DNA from: Yponomeuta sedellus
Taxonomy: Eukaryota; Arthropoda; Insecta; Lepidoptera; Yponomeutidae
Direction: 5' to 3'
Assembly: GCA_934045075.1 (NCBI GenBank)
Contig: OW203732.1
Location: 18,631,889-18,695,888 of the forward strand
DNA: 64,000 bases
Each line of letters starts with the position of its first letter. Positions within the stretch are counted from its first letter, which is position 1. Positions 30,739 through 40,891 of this stretch are shown here, in pieces. Both the position numbers and the translations under genes were made by a program. The notes under the pieces are model-generated. The model was not told the DNA's origin. It saw only the letters and a program-made list of their open reading frames with translations, and did not search any database.

Positions 30739-32316
30739 ATGGAGGAGCCGCCCGATCCGGGGGGCACAGTCCCCTCGGTCGGTGTTAACATTATTATCCC
30801 AAGTATAACTAATGAATCTACTGGAATGGACACTGACGGTTCCATTAGATCTGAAAAAAGAAAAAGAACAAGGGCGCATCGCAAGGTCTGCAGACATTGC
30901 AATAAAAGAAGGAAACATGGTTCAGGTTCAGATAAAGTTAATGTATGTGGATGTGATAGCGACGACAATAAAAAAACGACTGTGTCTGAAATACCAAATC
31001 CACAAGAAGCTACGTCCCATGTGGACGCATCTTCTGTGTCGCGTCTTTCTTCAGTACCCGTGACTCTGCCCCTTCAGTCCCCTCAGGTTGGCAGGACCCA
31101 GTATGAATCGACTGATGCCTCACCATACGTAATACATCTTCAAAAACATTCAACAGAGGATTTACCTTCCCCCACTCTCCACCCAGTATCATTTGGCCAC
31201 TACATGAAAAGACGTGGATTTAAAAATATTATTAATGGTAGTGTCAAACGACTAAGCCGAAGCAAACTCAGTATTTCGTTTTCGGATTTTAACGATGCTA
31301 ATATGTTCCTGCTGGACCCGGATTTGACTAAAAACAATTTCAAGGCTTTCATCCCATCTTTTAATATCACAAGGATGGGAGTTGTCAGAGGAGTCCCAGC
31401 AGAGTGGACCCCTGAAGAGGTACTTGATAATATTTCTGTGCCAATTGGATGCGGTAAAGTTCTGAAAATTAGAAGGTTTAATTATAAAATACATGGCCCA
31501 ACCCCTACCTGGAAACCCTCACAGACTGTTGTATTAACATTTGATGGTCAGGTGTTGCCCAAAAGAGTTTTTCTCTGCTATAATGCTCTGCCTGTAGAGC
31601 TCTATTCGTACCCTACTGTACAATGTTTCAATTGTTGTCGCTTCGGCCACACTAAGGTAAAATGTAATTCCACACCAAGGTGTTACAAATGTGGTCAGAA
31701 TCACTCAGGTGACTCTTGTCACATTGAGAATGATGATGCAGTGTGTTTATCCTGTAATGGAAGTCATTTCGCCACAAACAAGTTATGTCCAGAGTATGAA
31801 AGGCAGACCCGGGTAAAACTTTATATGGCACAAAATTGTGTCTCATACTCAGAAGCTATTAAGTTACATCCTCCAGTAAATAAGTCGTACAGTGATGTAT
31901 TATCTTCTGCGCCAACACCCAATTTCTCTGCTCGTCCCCTCCCATCACCCCCTCATCAAAAAAACAATTCAAATTCATATAAAAAAACAGTGTTTCGTAA
32001 ACCCTCGACCCCAAAAACCACATCAACAGGATATGATCGCGCTGTCCATAGATCACTTACATATGAATATGATCCTCCATCTCCTTCAAATGGCTGTGCC
32101 CTACAGGATAAAGTCAAGGACTCAGGGGAAAGCAATACAAACATATTAGAATTGATCTCAACTTTAATTCAAGTAATCTCAAAATCTTTTACTAACAGTA
32201 ATAACAACTCAATACCGTCCAACGCTGCCTCTATTATCGAAATTGTAAATTCTTTAGCCAACAATGGCCAATTTAGGCAAGATCCTGCAGTGGAATTGCC
32301 GAAGCATAGTAAGTAA
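30739..32316 (+). CDS. LINE 2 ORF1: RNA-binding Gag-like protein, CCHC knuckles
   Basis: The frame opens upstream at a TTG, but the first ATG is at 30739 and gives MEEPPDPGG, which aligns with ORF1 of element 1. A basic region with several cysteines follows near residue 55 (RKVCRHCNKRRKHGSGSDK). The middle segment GVVRGVPAEWTPEEVLDNIS matches the RRM-like block of element 1. Three CCHC knuckles sit at about residues 295-350: CFNCCRFGHTKVKC, CYKCGQNHSGDSC and CLSCNGSHFATNKLC. The proline-rich C-terminal region ends VELPKHSK. It is predicted to bind LINE RNA and form cytoplasmic particles. No stop or frameshift. It overlaps ORF2 by 53 nt. Confidence 0.9.
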   Translation: MEEPPDPGGTVPSVGVNIIIPSITNESTGMDTDGSIRSEKRKRTRAHRKVCRHCNKRRKHGSGSDKVNVCGCDSDDNKKTTVSEIPNPQEATSHVDASSVSRLSSVPVTLPLQSPQVGRTQYESTDASPYVIHLQKHSTEDLPSPTLHPVSFGHYMKRRGFKNIINGSVKRLSRSKLSISFSDFNDANMFLLDPDLTKNNFKAFIPSFNITRMGVVRGVPAEWTPEEVLDNISVPIGCGKVLKIRRFNYKIHGPTPTWKPSQTVVLTFDGQVLPKRVFLCYNALPVELYSYPTVQCFNCCRFGHTKVKCNSTPRCYKCGQNHSGDSCHIENDDAVCLSCNGSHFATNKLCPEYERQTRVKLYMAQNCVSYSEAIKLHPPVNKSYSDVLSSAPTPNFSARPLPSPPHQKNNSNSYKKTVFRKPSTPKTTSTGYDRAVHRSLTYEYDPPSPSNGCALQDKVKDSGESNTNILELISTLIQVISKSFTNSNNNSIPSNAASIIEIVNSLANNGQFRQDPAVELPKHSK

Positions 32317-35300
32317 GAAATCTGACCTTATTCATTTACTTAACAAGTACAAACCCTCGATATTTACTCTTTCAGAGACATGGTTGAAGCCAGGGTTTTC
32401 TTTTAAAACCACTGGTTATGCCTGTTTTCGAGAAGACAGAGATGATGGGTATGGTGGAGTGGCCATTCTCATCAATAAGTCATTCTCATTTTCATCTTTT
32501 CCACTCCCTTCTCACAGCAATAACATTTCTATTGTTGCTGCTATTGTAAATAATATTTGTATAGTTTCTGTATATTTTTCTAGACCGTCTGTAAATATTT
32601 TAAGAGAAATTAGTAATATAATTAGTATTCTCCCAAAACCATTTTTGGTGATGGGAGACTTTAACTGTCAACACCAAGCATGGGGTAGTTCTTTTACTTC
32701 TTGTTATGGGGAACAATTACTAGACATCATTCAGTCCAATAATCTTTGTATTTTAAATAATTGTTTACCCACCCGTCACACTAAGCCTGATGAAGGAATT
32801 AGTGCTCCTGATTTGACTTTTTGCACACCAAATCTTGCATTGTCTTTAAATTGGTATCCTCTTTCCTCATCATATGGCAGTGATCACTTTCCTTTAGTTA
32901 TTTCATTTCCAAATAGTAATCCTTCTGTTTCAACATTTAAGCCCCGTATTAAGCATAGGTTAAGTAATGCAGATTGGAGTTCTTTTAGGGAATGTGTGGA
33001 GCTTAAAGTGAAAGATTGTGAATCTCTATGCACCTCAGATGCTGAGATGTTTGCTAAGCTTTTGATGGAGGCTGCAGATCAAACATTTCCTCTTAAAAAT
33101 GGTGCTTCTGGCAAAATCCCTTCTCCTCCTTGGTGGGATGCGGAGTGTTCAGAGGCGGTAAAAAAGAGAAAGGAAGCTGAAAAAATGTATAGTGATGAAA
33201 TGACACTGGAGAATTTTGAAATTTATCTAGGAGTATCTCGAACTACTAAAAAACTTCTGAAACAGAAAAAATATGAAGGTTGGCAAAAATTTTGTACTTC
33301 TATTTCACCTAATACTCCTCCATCTGCTGTTTGGAAAAACATAAAACGGTTTAGGTCAGCCTTCAATAATTCTCACACTCCCAAAATGTCCCTCTCCCTA
33401 GCTGATGAGTTTATGGACCACCTAGCCCCTCCCTCTGTTCCAGAACAAACATCTATTTCTCCCGCTTGCCATATTGCACATAGTCGGTCTGATTTAAACT
33501 CGCCTTTCACCTTAGAGGAATTAAAAGGGATCCTCTCTCATGTTAGGGATTCTGCCCCAGGAGAAGATGGTATTCCTTATTCTTTCATTGTTAATCTTAG
33601 TGATTCTACTCTACTAACTTACCTAGAATTAATTAATTCCATTGTAGTTTCAGGTGTTATTCCTCTCTCCTGGAAATCCCAAACAATTATTCCAATTTTA
33701 AAATCCAATAAGCCTTCTGCTGACCCTTCTTCTTACAGACCCATTGCTCTATCCTCTGTTCTAATAAAAATTGCTGAATACCTTGTCAAAATTCGTCTTG
33801 AGTGGTTCATTGAGAGCAATAATCTTTTATCTCCTTCCCAGTATGGGTTTAGAAAGGGGAGAGGTACTATTGACAGTCTAAGTGTCTTTACCACTGATAT
33901 CCGTCTAGCTTTCTCACATAACAATTCCGTTCTTGCAGCATTTCTTGATATCCGTGCTGCCTATGACAGTGTTCTTGTGTCTGTACTAGAACAAAAACTA
34001 CATTTATTAAATGTTCCCTATATCCTTGTAAATTTTATTGTAAATATCCTTTCAGAAAGGATCATTAATGTGTATATAGATGATACTAAAATATCTAGAT
34101 TAGTTTGGAGAGGTTTACCGCAAGGCTCGGTTCTCTCTCCCATATTGTACAATATATACACTTACGATTTAGACTCTTCCCTTGGTAGTTCTGTAGATGT
34201 GTTGCAATATGCAGATGACCTTCTTATTTATACTACAGGTCACTCAATAGACTCAATGTCTTCATCTTTGACCTCTTCCCTTTCATTACTTCAGGACTGG
34301 CTATCCACTAATGGTCTTGACCTTTCTGTTGACAAAAGTGCTGTGGTCTTGTTTTCAAGACTGAGAAAGCGAGCGGACTTTTGTGTTCAGTATAATTCCA
34401 CTCCTATCCCTGTAAAAACACAAGTAAAATTCTTAGGGGTTATTTTAGACAGTCATCTTTCAGGACTTCCTCACTGTGAATACATTGCAGCCAAGTGTGA
34501 CCGCTTGATAAATATTATCAGATGCCTCTCGGGGGTTTGGTGGGGTGCTCATCCTTTTTCATTGAGGTTGCTCTACAATGCTTTAATCAGAAGTGTCCTT
34601 GATTATGGAACCTTTTTGTTGGAACCTGGCAGTGCTGCTGGTTTAAAGAAATTGGATGCAGTGCAGTCCAAGGCTTTGAGAATCATCTTAGGGGCCATGA
34701 AATCTAGTCCTATTAATTGTTTACAAGCAGAGTGTGGAGAGCCACCTCTTAAGTTAAGACGTCAATACCTTTCTGATAGATTCTTGGGTCGGTGTTTGCA
34801 GCTCTCTGATCACCCTTTGCATGGCAAATTACAGCGTCTTTCAGAGTTAATTGTGTCATCCAAGTATTGGTCTCACAGAGGAATCCCTTGTCTAGTTCAA
34901 AGTTTCTTGAAGTTTAACGCCATTGAAGCTCCGTGCCATAATTCTAACTTGCTTCCTATTTTTAATTGTCCATATAATTCATTAGTTCAAGTTCCTAACG
35001 TCTGTCTTGATTTCGGTATTTCAAAATATGACGTATGTCAAAATAGTGATTTCAATAACCTTTTGTATGACAGATTCCAGGGGTACCACACCATCTTTAC
35101 AGACGCTTCAAAACACACTAATAGTTGCATAGGTGTAGGTGTGTTTCATTCTCAATTTGATATTGTTCAAAAAATTAGACTTCCCCCTGAATCTTCGGTG
35201 TTCACTGGAGAATGCTTTGGACTTTTAAAGGCAGTGGAATATATACTTTTGATGGGTCTGCGAAGTACACTGGTACTGTCAGATTCTTTAAGCTCTCTCC

Positions 35301-35953
35301 AGGCCCTAGTAAAATTTCCATTTTTCAGTTTTAATTCGCCAATAATTTTTGATATACGTAAATTATTACTTCAATGCTCTCAGAGAGGTTTCATTGTTTG
35401 TTTCGGATGGGTCCCTTCCCATTCTGGTATAGTTGGCAATGAAAAAGCTGATAAACTTGCTAATGAGGCTGTGGAGTGTGGGGATCTATTTCCGTTTCAA
35501 AATTATTCTAGCGATCTCACCTCTCTTCCCAGGGTTTATCTCCGGGAGGCCTGGGATAAAATCTGGGAAGAGGAATGTACAAAAGGCATGCATTACCGGA
35601 CAATACAACCCGTTATTTTGACAAAGCCCTGGTTTTGTCGCGTCAGTGCCAGGTTCAGTAAGAAGATAACTTCAATAATGATCCGCTTGCGTTTGGGCCA
35701 TACTTCAACTCCGGCCCACCTTGCTAAGCTTGGCATTGTGCAGAGTCCTGCCTGTGCTTGTGGGGCTGAGGTGGGAGATATAAATCACTACCTATTTTCC
35801 TGTCCTGATTTGGATCATTCTTCCTTTCTTTCTTCCCTGACTTCCCTTGGTGTCTCCTTTCCTACTTGCGAATCCTGCCTTTTATATAATTTTGATGTAA
35901 ATATTTATAATTGTATTGCTAAGTATTTAAGTAAAAATGATATAAAAATTTAG
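32264..35953 (+). CDS. LINE 2 ORF2: endonuclease / reverse transcriptase / RNase H
   Basis: Full-length 1229-residue LINE enzyme with an ATG at 32264 inside the end of ORF1. Endonuclease: ILQWNCRS at the start, SETWLKP, VMGDFNCQHQAWG and GSDHFP near residue 205. Reverse transcriptase: GEDGIPYSF, SYRPIALSS, YGFRKGRGTIDS, FLDIRAAYDSV, GLPQGSVLSP, QYADD near residue 648 and FLGVILD. RNase H: IFTDASK near residue 945, FTGECFGLLKAVE, LSDSLSS and PSHSGIVGNEKADKLA near 1050. A cysteine-histidine tail (CACGAEVGDINHYLFSCP) closes the protein. All catalytic motifs look intact, so the copy could be active. The last codons fall in a tandem duplication that continues into the 3' UTR. Confidence 0.93.
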   Translation: MANLGKILQWNCRSIVSKKSDLIHLLNKYKPSIFTLSETWLKPGFSFKTTGYACFREDRDDGYGGVAILINKSFSFSSFPLPSHSNNISIVAAIVNNICIVSVYFSRPSVNILREISNIISILPKPFLVMGDFNCQHQAWGSSFTSCYGEQLLDIIQSNNLCILNNCLPTRHTKPDEGISAPDLTFCTPNLALSLNWYPLSSSYGSDHFPLVISFPNSNPSVSTFKPRIKHRLSNADWSSFRECVELKVKDCESLCTSDAEMFAKLLMEAADQTFPLKNGASGKIPSPPWWDAECSEAVKKRKEAEKMYSDEMTLENFEIYLGVSRTTKKLLKQKKYEGWQKFCTSISPNTPPSAVWKNIKRFRSAFNNSHTPKMSLSLADEFMDHLAPPSVPEQTSISPACHIAHSRSDLNSPFTLEELKGILSHVRDSAPGEDGIPYSFIVNLSDSTLLTYLELINSIVVSGVIPLSWKSQTIIPILKSNKPSADPSSYRPIALSSVLIKIAEYLVKIRLEWFIESNNLLSPSQYGFRKGRGTIDSLSVFTTDIRLAFSHNNSVLAAFLDIRAAYDSVLVSVLEQKLHLLNVPYILVNFIVNILSERIINVYIDDTKISRLVWRGLPQGSVLSPILYNIYTYDLDSSLGSSVDVLQYADDLLIYTTGHSIDSMSSSLTSSLSLLQDWLSTNGLDLSVDKSAVVLFSRLRKRADFCVQYNSTPIPVKTQVKFLGVILDSHLSGLPHCEYIAAKCDRLINIIRCLSGVWWGAHPFSLRLLYNALIRSVLDYGTFLLEPGSAAGLKKLDAVQSKALRIILGAMKSSPINCLQAECGEPPLKLRRQYLSDRFLGRCLQLSDHPLHGKLQRLSELIVSSKYWSHRGIPCLVQSFLKFNAIEAPCHNSNLLPIFNCPYNSLVQVPNVCLDFGISKYDVCQNSDFNNLLYDRFQGYHTIFTDASKHTNSCIGVGVFHSQFDIVQKIRLPPESSVFTGECFGLLKAVEYILLMGLRSTLVLSDSLSSLQALVKFPFFSFNSPIIFDIRKLLLQCSQRGFIVCFGWVPSHSGIVGNEKADKLANEAVECGDLFPFQNYSSDLTSLPRVYLREAWDKIWEEECTKGMHYRTIQPVILTKPWFCRVSARFSKKITSIMIRLRLGHTSTPAHLAKLGIVQSPACACGAEVGDINHYLFSCPDLDHSSFLSSLTSLGVSFPTCESCLLYNFDVNIYNCIAKYLSKNDIKI

Positions 35954-36146
35954 TGTAACATTTATTATGCCTATATCTTTATTTGTATTCCTAATGTTAT
36001 TATTTCCTGAATTTAAAATTCCTTTTGTATTGCTAAGTACCTATTTAAGTAAAAACGACATAAAAATTTAGTTTAAGATTTATTGTACATATATCTTTAT
36101 TTGTGATCCTAATGTTATTATTACCTGATTTTAAAATTCCTTTTTC
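35911..36146 (+). repeat. Tandem duplication across the end of ORF2 and 3' UTR
   Basis: Two units starting TTGTATTGCTAAGTA (35911 and 36025), period about 114 bp, with small differences. Unit 1 encodes the last codons of ORF2 and its stop; unit 2 is an untranslated copy. Confidence 0.8.
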
Positions 36147-36217
36147 CAAATTCCGTGTAACCTTTCGTATTTGTTCCGTTTCCTTACCTTTAACCATAGT
36201 CCCAGTAGTCTATGATA

Positions 36218-36230
36218 ACTTGACACTGGC
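36218..36230 (+). other. Conserved LINE 3' UTR motif
   Basis: ACTTGACACTGGC, followed downstream by GTGCCATTT before the poly-A. Element 1 has ACTCGACATTGGC and GTAGCCAT in the same order. It may be a recognition site for the reverse transcriptase. Confidence 0.45.
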
Positions 36231-36306
36231 GTAGGCACAAACCGTGCAGTGCCATTTACTCAAAAAAAAAAAAAAAAATTGTCCTTAGCACGGGTTAGTG
36301 CGTTAA

Positions 36307-37647
36307 AAATAATATATACATTTGTAACTAAATAATAAGCAATAACTAGTCTTTGAAGTTCGGGATAATCTTGGATAAAGGAGCAGGTATGAGTTGTAAG
36401 CTAAAAGGACGTAAACAGAAAATAAAAAATATTATCTGTGTCTAAAACCAACCATCTAAAATAGTGTCTTTCATAGTTATGCAAGTCCAGTGTCCACGGT
36501 GCAGGCCTTTTATTTTCTATACAGATTAAAACCAGTTTGTGCATTCGCGATATGTCAATTAATCTCTGGAGAAGCGTGTCTAATCTATATTCATAGTAAT
36601 AGCGCTATGGTTAATGTTCAGTTGGCCTTGCCAAGTGCAAACAGGCGGGAAAATTACTAGATGGCTAGTGTTTTCTTTAATAGATAGGGAACTATTAGGT
36701 TCACACATATTATTACCTTCACATGAGCGCACACTGTTACCTTAAGAGCGACTATGTAAAAAAAACTTAATGGTTGAGCTGCTGTCAAGTGTACGATCGA
36801 CATTCGACAGCATGTCAACTTTTATGTCCTTGCACTCTACTCAGATACGTTACGGGCGACTTTTAAAATGTAAAGATTGATCTACAGTCGACTGTTCCAT
36901 GGTACTCGATTTGCAAAAAAATTACAAAAATTATTATACCGTTCCCGAGGTGAACTCTAAAGTCAAAAAAACATGGTATCCACTGAATTTATAAAATACT
37001 CACCTATCTACTAAAGGAAAAGTACAAAAATAAATACCCTCAAATACAAAGAAAAAATTGTGTCTAATAAAGTTATTGCTATACGTTTCTATAAATAAGT
37101 AAACATTTATCATAGACGCTTATCGTAATTTCATGAAACTTATAAATAAAATACACTACACATTCGCAATAAATCTTGTTACTGGTTAATTAATCATGCT
37201 AATCTGCCTAGTTAATGGATTCAAGTGAATGAGTGTGTGTACCTCATAACTTTACGTTGGATGTGTCCGAGATAAATTCCGATAATTATAAAAAAACACT
37301 TTTTAATACAGTTGCTCAAAAAGTGGCGTATTGCAGGGACGTATAGCGTGCGGGCTATTTATTACACACTCGAGCTTTTTTTTACCTTTCCCGAACTCGT
37401 GCGTTCTCTTTCCCAACTGTCAAAATAATGTCTATTAAAAAAAGAAAAACCAACCATGAAGTTTTAACTAAAAAAAATCATAGAAGTTTTTATGATTCGT
37501 GCAAAAACGTATATTTCTAAAAGAAGCTACTAGCGCCGAGAAAAGAAACTAGCTAGAAGCGCCAATTTCCAAATATTTTTTTCTTTATTAAATTGCTTAT
37601 TTTTTTCGCAACTGTATTAAAAATAGTAGTTCAGTACACGTGCGGAA
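36307..37647. other. Intergenic, nothing recognised
   Basis: AT-rich with no supported gene or repeat family. Confidence 0.35.
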
Positions 37648-37736
37648 CCGTCATTGCAACTTGTTCCGACTGTCAACCCTCGCCTTCGGCTGCGCCTCGG
37701 CTCGGGTAGACATTTGTCGGAACTCTTTGCAATGAC
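37648..37736. mobile_element. Small hairpin element with GC-rich loop
   Basis: GTCATTGCAACTTGTTCCGA and, inverted, GTCATTGCAAAGAGTTCCGA form imperfect arms around a GC-rich centre (CCTCGCCTTCGGCTGCGCC). Confidence 0.5.
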
Positions 37737-38924
37737 ACTTGTAATGAAATATACTATTAATTTACTACCTTTATCGCAGTGACATAAGGATTTTAACAGC
37801 ATAACGTCGAAGAAAAAAAAAGCTTGGTATGGTGAAGGAAAGAAACGGATAAACATGAACCCTAAATAAACCGGTAAAAAATTAAAATAATCTTAAAAAT
37901 TAAAATGTGTTTAGGATGTCAGAATGGATGAACCTTCAACAGCGAGAAAAAAATATAATGAAAAAAATTAACGTTTTAACTTAGTCTACCCTAACTGTGA
38001 AGGCTGCTAGGGCTTTTTGTTTATGTTAGGGGTCTATTTTGTTTAGTTATGTTGTTTCGAAAGTCCATTCATTTGTTCAATTCTTGTTATTTAAAACTTT
38101 GTACACAAACGATTTGTTGAAACTTCAGTAAGAGGAAAAGCATCTTTTTCTGGGTCCGACAAAAGATGCATTAGAGGCGTTTCCACGAATTTCAGTGTCA
38201 ATTAAAAGTAATTAAGCCAAGTCGCACACTCACCACGGACCGAGATCGAGAGATAATCTTGTACCTTTTTTTATGCTGCCGACGTCGAGACAAGCTTAGT
38301 GCCGCTCGATTTGGCACACGCACGCGAAGTCGCGAACGAATCTGTGAATGAAGAAACGCGCGCCTTTTTTCAGCCGCCAGTTTCATTTCAGGTATTTTTT
38401 TATTTTAAGTAAATTTAAAAAAAAACGTACAACTCTGATGATAAACTAAGGGCTAGCAGTTTATGATCAGAATTTCACTAATCAAATAAGTAAGTACGGT
38501 TATTTATAAGCGAGTTTCTCACAATACTGATTTGAAACTAACCATCCTGTTCAATTATCACTTGGTATTGAATCTAAGGCGGAAGCTACAGAGGCTGGTT
38601 TTCGTTTTGTAGATCTAAGTTTGTGGGCTTAGAGTTTTAAGATCGTCTGAAAGACCGTGGCTTGGACGACTTCTTTGGGGTATATTTGATGCCAAGGATC
38701 TCACTCGCCATGCATGCAGGGTGCAATACTTTGGACCTTTGGGTCGGTTGTGTACAGTTTGATTCCAATACATTTGATTGTGTAGGTATTTTTCTTTGTT
38801 GCCTTTTTTCGCTGAATGTAATATAGTATAGATAAAATAGTTTAAAGTTACATGTTTACATCACATGTTTTGTCAAAATTTGAAACTATTAAACCTTTGT
38901 AAAATATGAAATAAACTCTGAATC
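37737..38924. other. Intergenic, nothing recognised
   Basis: A GC-richer patch at 38215-38390 is open on the minus strand for about 60 codons but shows no domain. I do not call a gene. Confidence 0.3.
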
Positions 38925-38961
38925 GAGAGACCCCGGTTCAATTTCCAGTGGAGTACCAAGG

Positions 38962-40529
38962 TACAGTCTGTTAGCTTCTAGAATATACCTTGGCTTCTAT
39001 CGGGTAGAATCGGATATATTCGTGTAATTGAAATATCGGAACTAATATAAGGTCAGGTGAGGTAAGAGGAACACTGGGGGAAGAGGAACTAAAGACCATA
39101 GCTAATAATCTATAGAGTTTTACTCTATGGTTCCTCAGTCGATAAAACAGACAAACCGAAATAGTGCAGACGGTTGCTAAGAGATGTCGCCACGATATTA
39201 CAGCGCGAAAAAAAAAGAAATATATTTTTTCGGTTTTTAAGTGTGTGATTACGCGGTTACAGTGTGTTTTGGTCTAGCGGAAAACATTTGAAAAAAAGGT
39301 GTTGGGGATAATCTTTTCACAAAAATCTTATATGGAAACGGTAATTTATACCTTTTATTAGTTATTTCACGCCAAGGACTGCAAATAATACTAGTTTGAT
39401 AGCAATAAAAATTCTAGCCGCCAAAAACTTAAATGGGGAAAGAGGAACAAATACTTCGGTATAAGAGAAACATATGTTCCACTTCCCCCGTGTCAGGGGT
39501 AACAAAGTGTATTTTCCTGTTGTAAAATACACAAGAAAAAAATCCAAGACCGAAGGTGAAACAACATTTACTTTCCCTCTGATAGAGGACATATCGGAAG
39601 TAAAACATAGAGCGGACATTGTTTTAAAGCTACCCAAACCCCTGATTGGTCGCAGAGGGAAAATAATTTTCAAAATGTCCTTTATTAATTTTAATGTTCA
39701 GTAGAACTTGACGAAAATGCATGTTATTATTTAAGTGTTTTTTATTGTTTTCGTATCTCTAATGCAACATTGAGACTGATTAAAGTGACATAAGTACCTG
39801 CTTTGCCAATAAATTTTAAATAAGTAAATTTCTATTATATTAGTTTTTTTTTTATATAAATTAAGAACCCCTGCTTTTTCACGGTTTGTTTCTTTCTGGG
39901 CAGTGGTCTAAGTTGTTGGACCACAAGCCCTTACTAGTGGCTGTACAACTATAAAAATAGTTGAGCCACTGGTTTATTACATCTGACTTGAATTATATGT
40001 TTCTCTTACCCCAAAATAAAAGTTTAGGGGATTTTTTCGAATGCTTACCTTATTTCAATAACTTGAAAGATTAAATTTGATTGCAACCTTTTTACTTAGA
40101 ACTTCAAACTGCATTTATTCAAATACACATGAATGTATAATAATTATGATGACTGTTCCTCTTACCCCAAAGTCGGGGGAAGAGAAACGTTTGCATAACC
40201 TGCACGTTTTTGGCATTATCATAGCAAGTACTCTAATTAGCAAAATAATACCTAAACCAGGAATAGCTAAAACACGAAGACCTGTAATGTGTTTGTTAAA
40301 GTTATAATAAGACCTTACCTTTCCTAGCTAGACCTCACGAATTCTGAATTAAAATAAAGTATGTTCCTCTTACCTCACCTGACCTTATTAACACTAAACT
40401 TTACATAACTTTTCAAAATAGTGAAGGAACGTTTTATACAGAACAGGAAGTATTACACTCGTGTGCTTTCGGCGACAACAGAAGCCTACTCTAGAGCCCG
40501 AGGTATAGTCTAAAAGCTAACAGACTGTA
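38962..40529. mobile_element. MITE-C, copy B, interrupted by a 1.34-kb element
   Basis: Ends TACAGTCTGTTAGCTTCTAG and, inverted, TACAGTCTGTTAGCTTTTAG. Its interior is split at 39049/40386. The right part shares CGTTTTATACAGAACAGG with copy D, marking a longer subfamily than copies A and C. Confidence 0.7.
39050..40385. mobile_element. Terminal-inverted-repeat element with GAGGAAC arrays
   Basis: Perfect inverted ends AGGTCAGGTGAGGTAAGAGG (continuing AAC) at 39050-39072 and 40363-40385. TA flanks both sides, so a TA duplication is likely. The interior repeats the words AGAGGAAC, AGAGAAAC and their complements about nine times on both strands, often next to CCCC or GGGG. A + frame at 39474-39704 encodes a basic peptide (RKKSKTEGETTFTFPLIEDI, KLPKPLIGRRGKIIF) that I do not recognise. 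No transposase is seen, so it is non-autonomous or decayed. Confidence 0.75.
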
Positions 40530-40634
40530 CCAATGACTCTGTTTTCAATGTTATGTGCAGATGAAGTTGTAGTAGCAATACCACTCACTGCGGAACAAAA
40601 TATCGTGGGAAAACTTGAGTGACTGAGGTGTTTC

Positions 40635-40891
40635 CAGGGCCGGATCTACCTAAGGGCTGCTTGGGCTGCAGCCCAGGGCCCCGGGGTTACAAGGGGCCCC
40701 CAGATCCCGCTAAAAACAGTAGGCGATAATTTGAAAAAAAAACAGTAGCGCTGCTTAACGTAACGTCTGACGTGTTTTCGTTTTTTTTCCGCACTTAATA
40801 ATATATATCATTATAGAAACAGTTTTTTGACATGGCTATTTATTAGTTGAGTACTAAGATAGGCGCCCCACAAATTCAAGATCCGCCCCTG
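40635..40891. mobile_element. hAT-type MITE with perfect 8-bp target duplication
   Basis: Ends CAGGGCCGGATCT and, inverted, CAGGGGCGGATCTTGAATTT. The 8-mer GGTGTTTC occurs at 40627-40634 and 40892-40899. The 8-bp duplication and CAGGG start are hallmarks of hAT elements. No coding capacity. Confidence 0.85.

Larger units (their letters stand above)
30540..36278 (+). mobile_element. Full-length I-clade LINE (element 2)
   Basis: About 5.74 kb. It has a 5' UTR from AGAGTATGGGAGCGCGGG, ORF1, ORF2, a 3' UTR with an internal tandem duplication, and a tail of 17 A residues. A 14-bp target duplication (10 bp if tail A residues are excluded) fixes both ends. Element 2 is on the opposite strand from element 1, so their 5' ends face each other about 1 kb apart. 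Their proteins are clearly related but far from identical, so these are separate families of one clade. Confidence 0.88.
30469..36302. mobile_element. 85-bp palindromic MITE (TTAA flanks) interrupted by LINE 2
   Basis: Left arm TGCACTAACCCGTGCTCAAG (from 30469) and right arm, inverted, CGCACTAACCCGTGCTAAGG (to 36302). TTAA borders both sides (30465-30468 and 36303-36306), fitting the TTAA target preference of piggyBac-type elements. Without LINE 2 and one target duplication the MITE is only about 85 bp. The class is inferred from TTAA alone. Confidence 0.6.
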
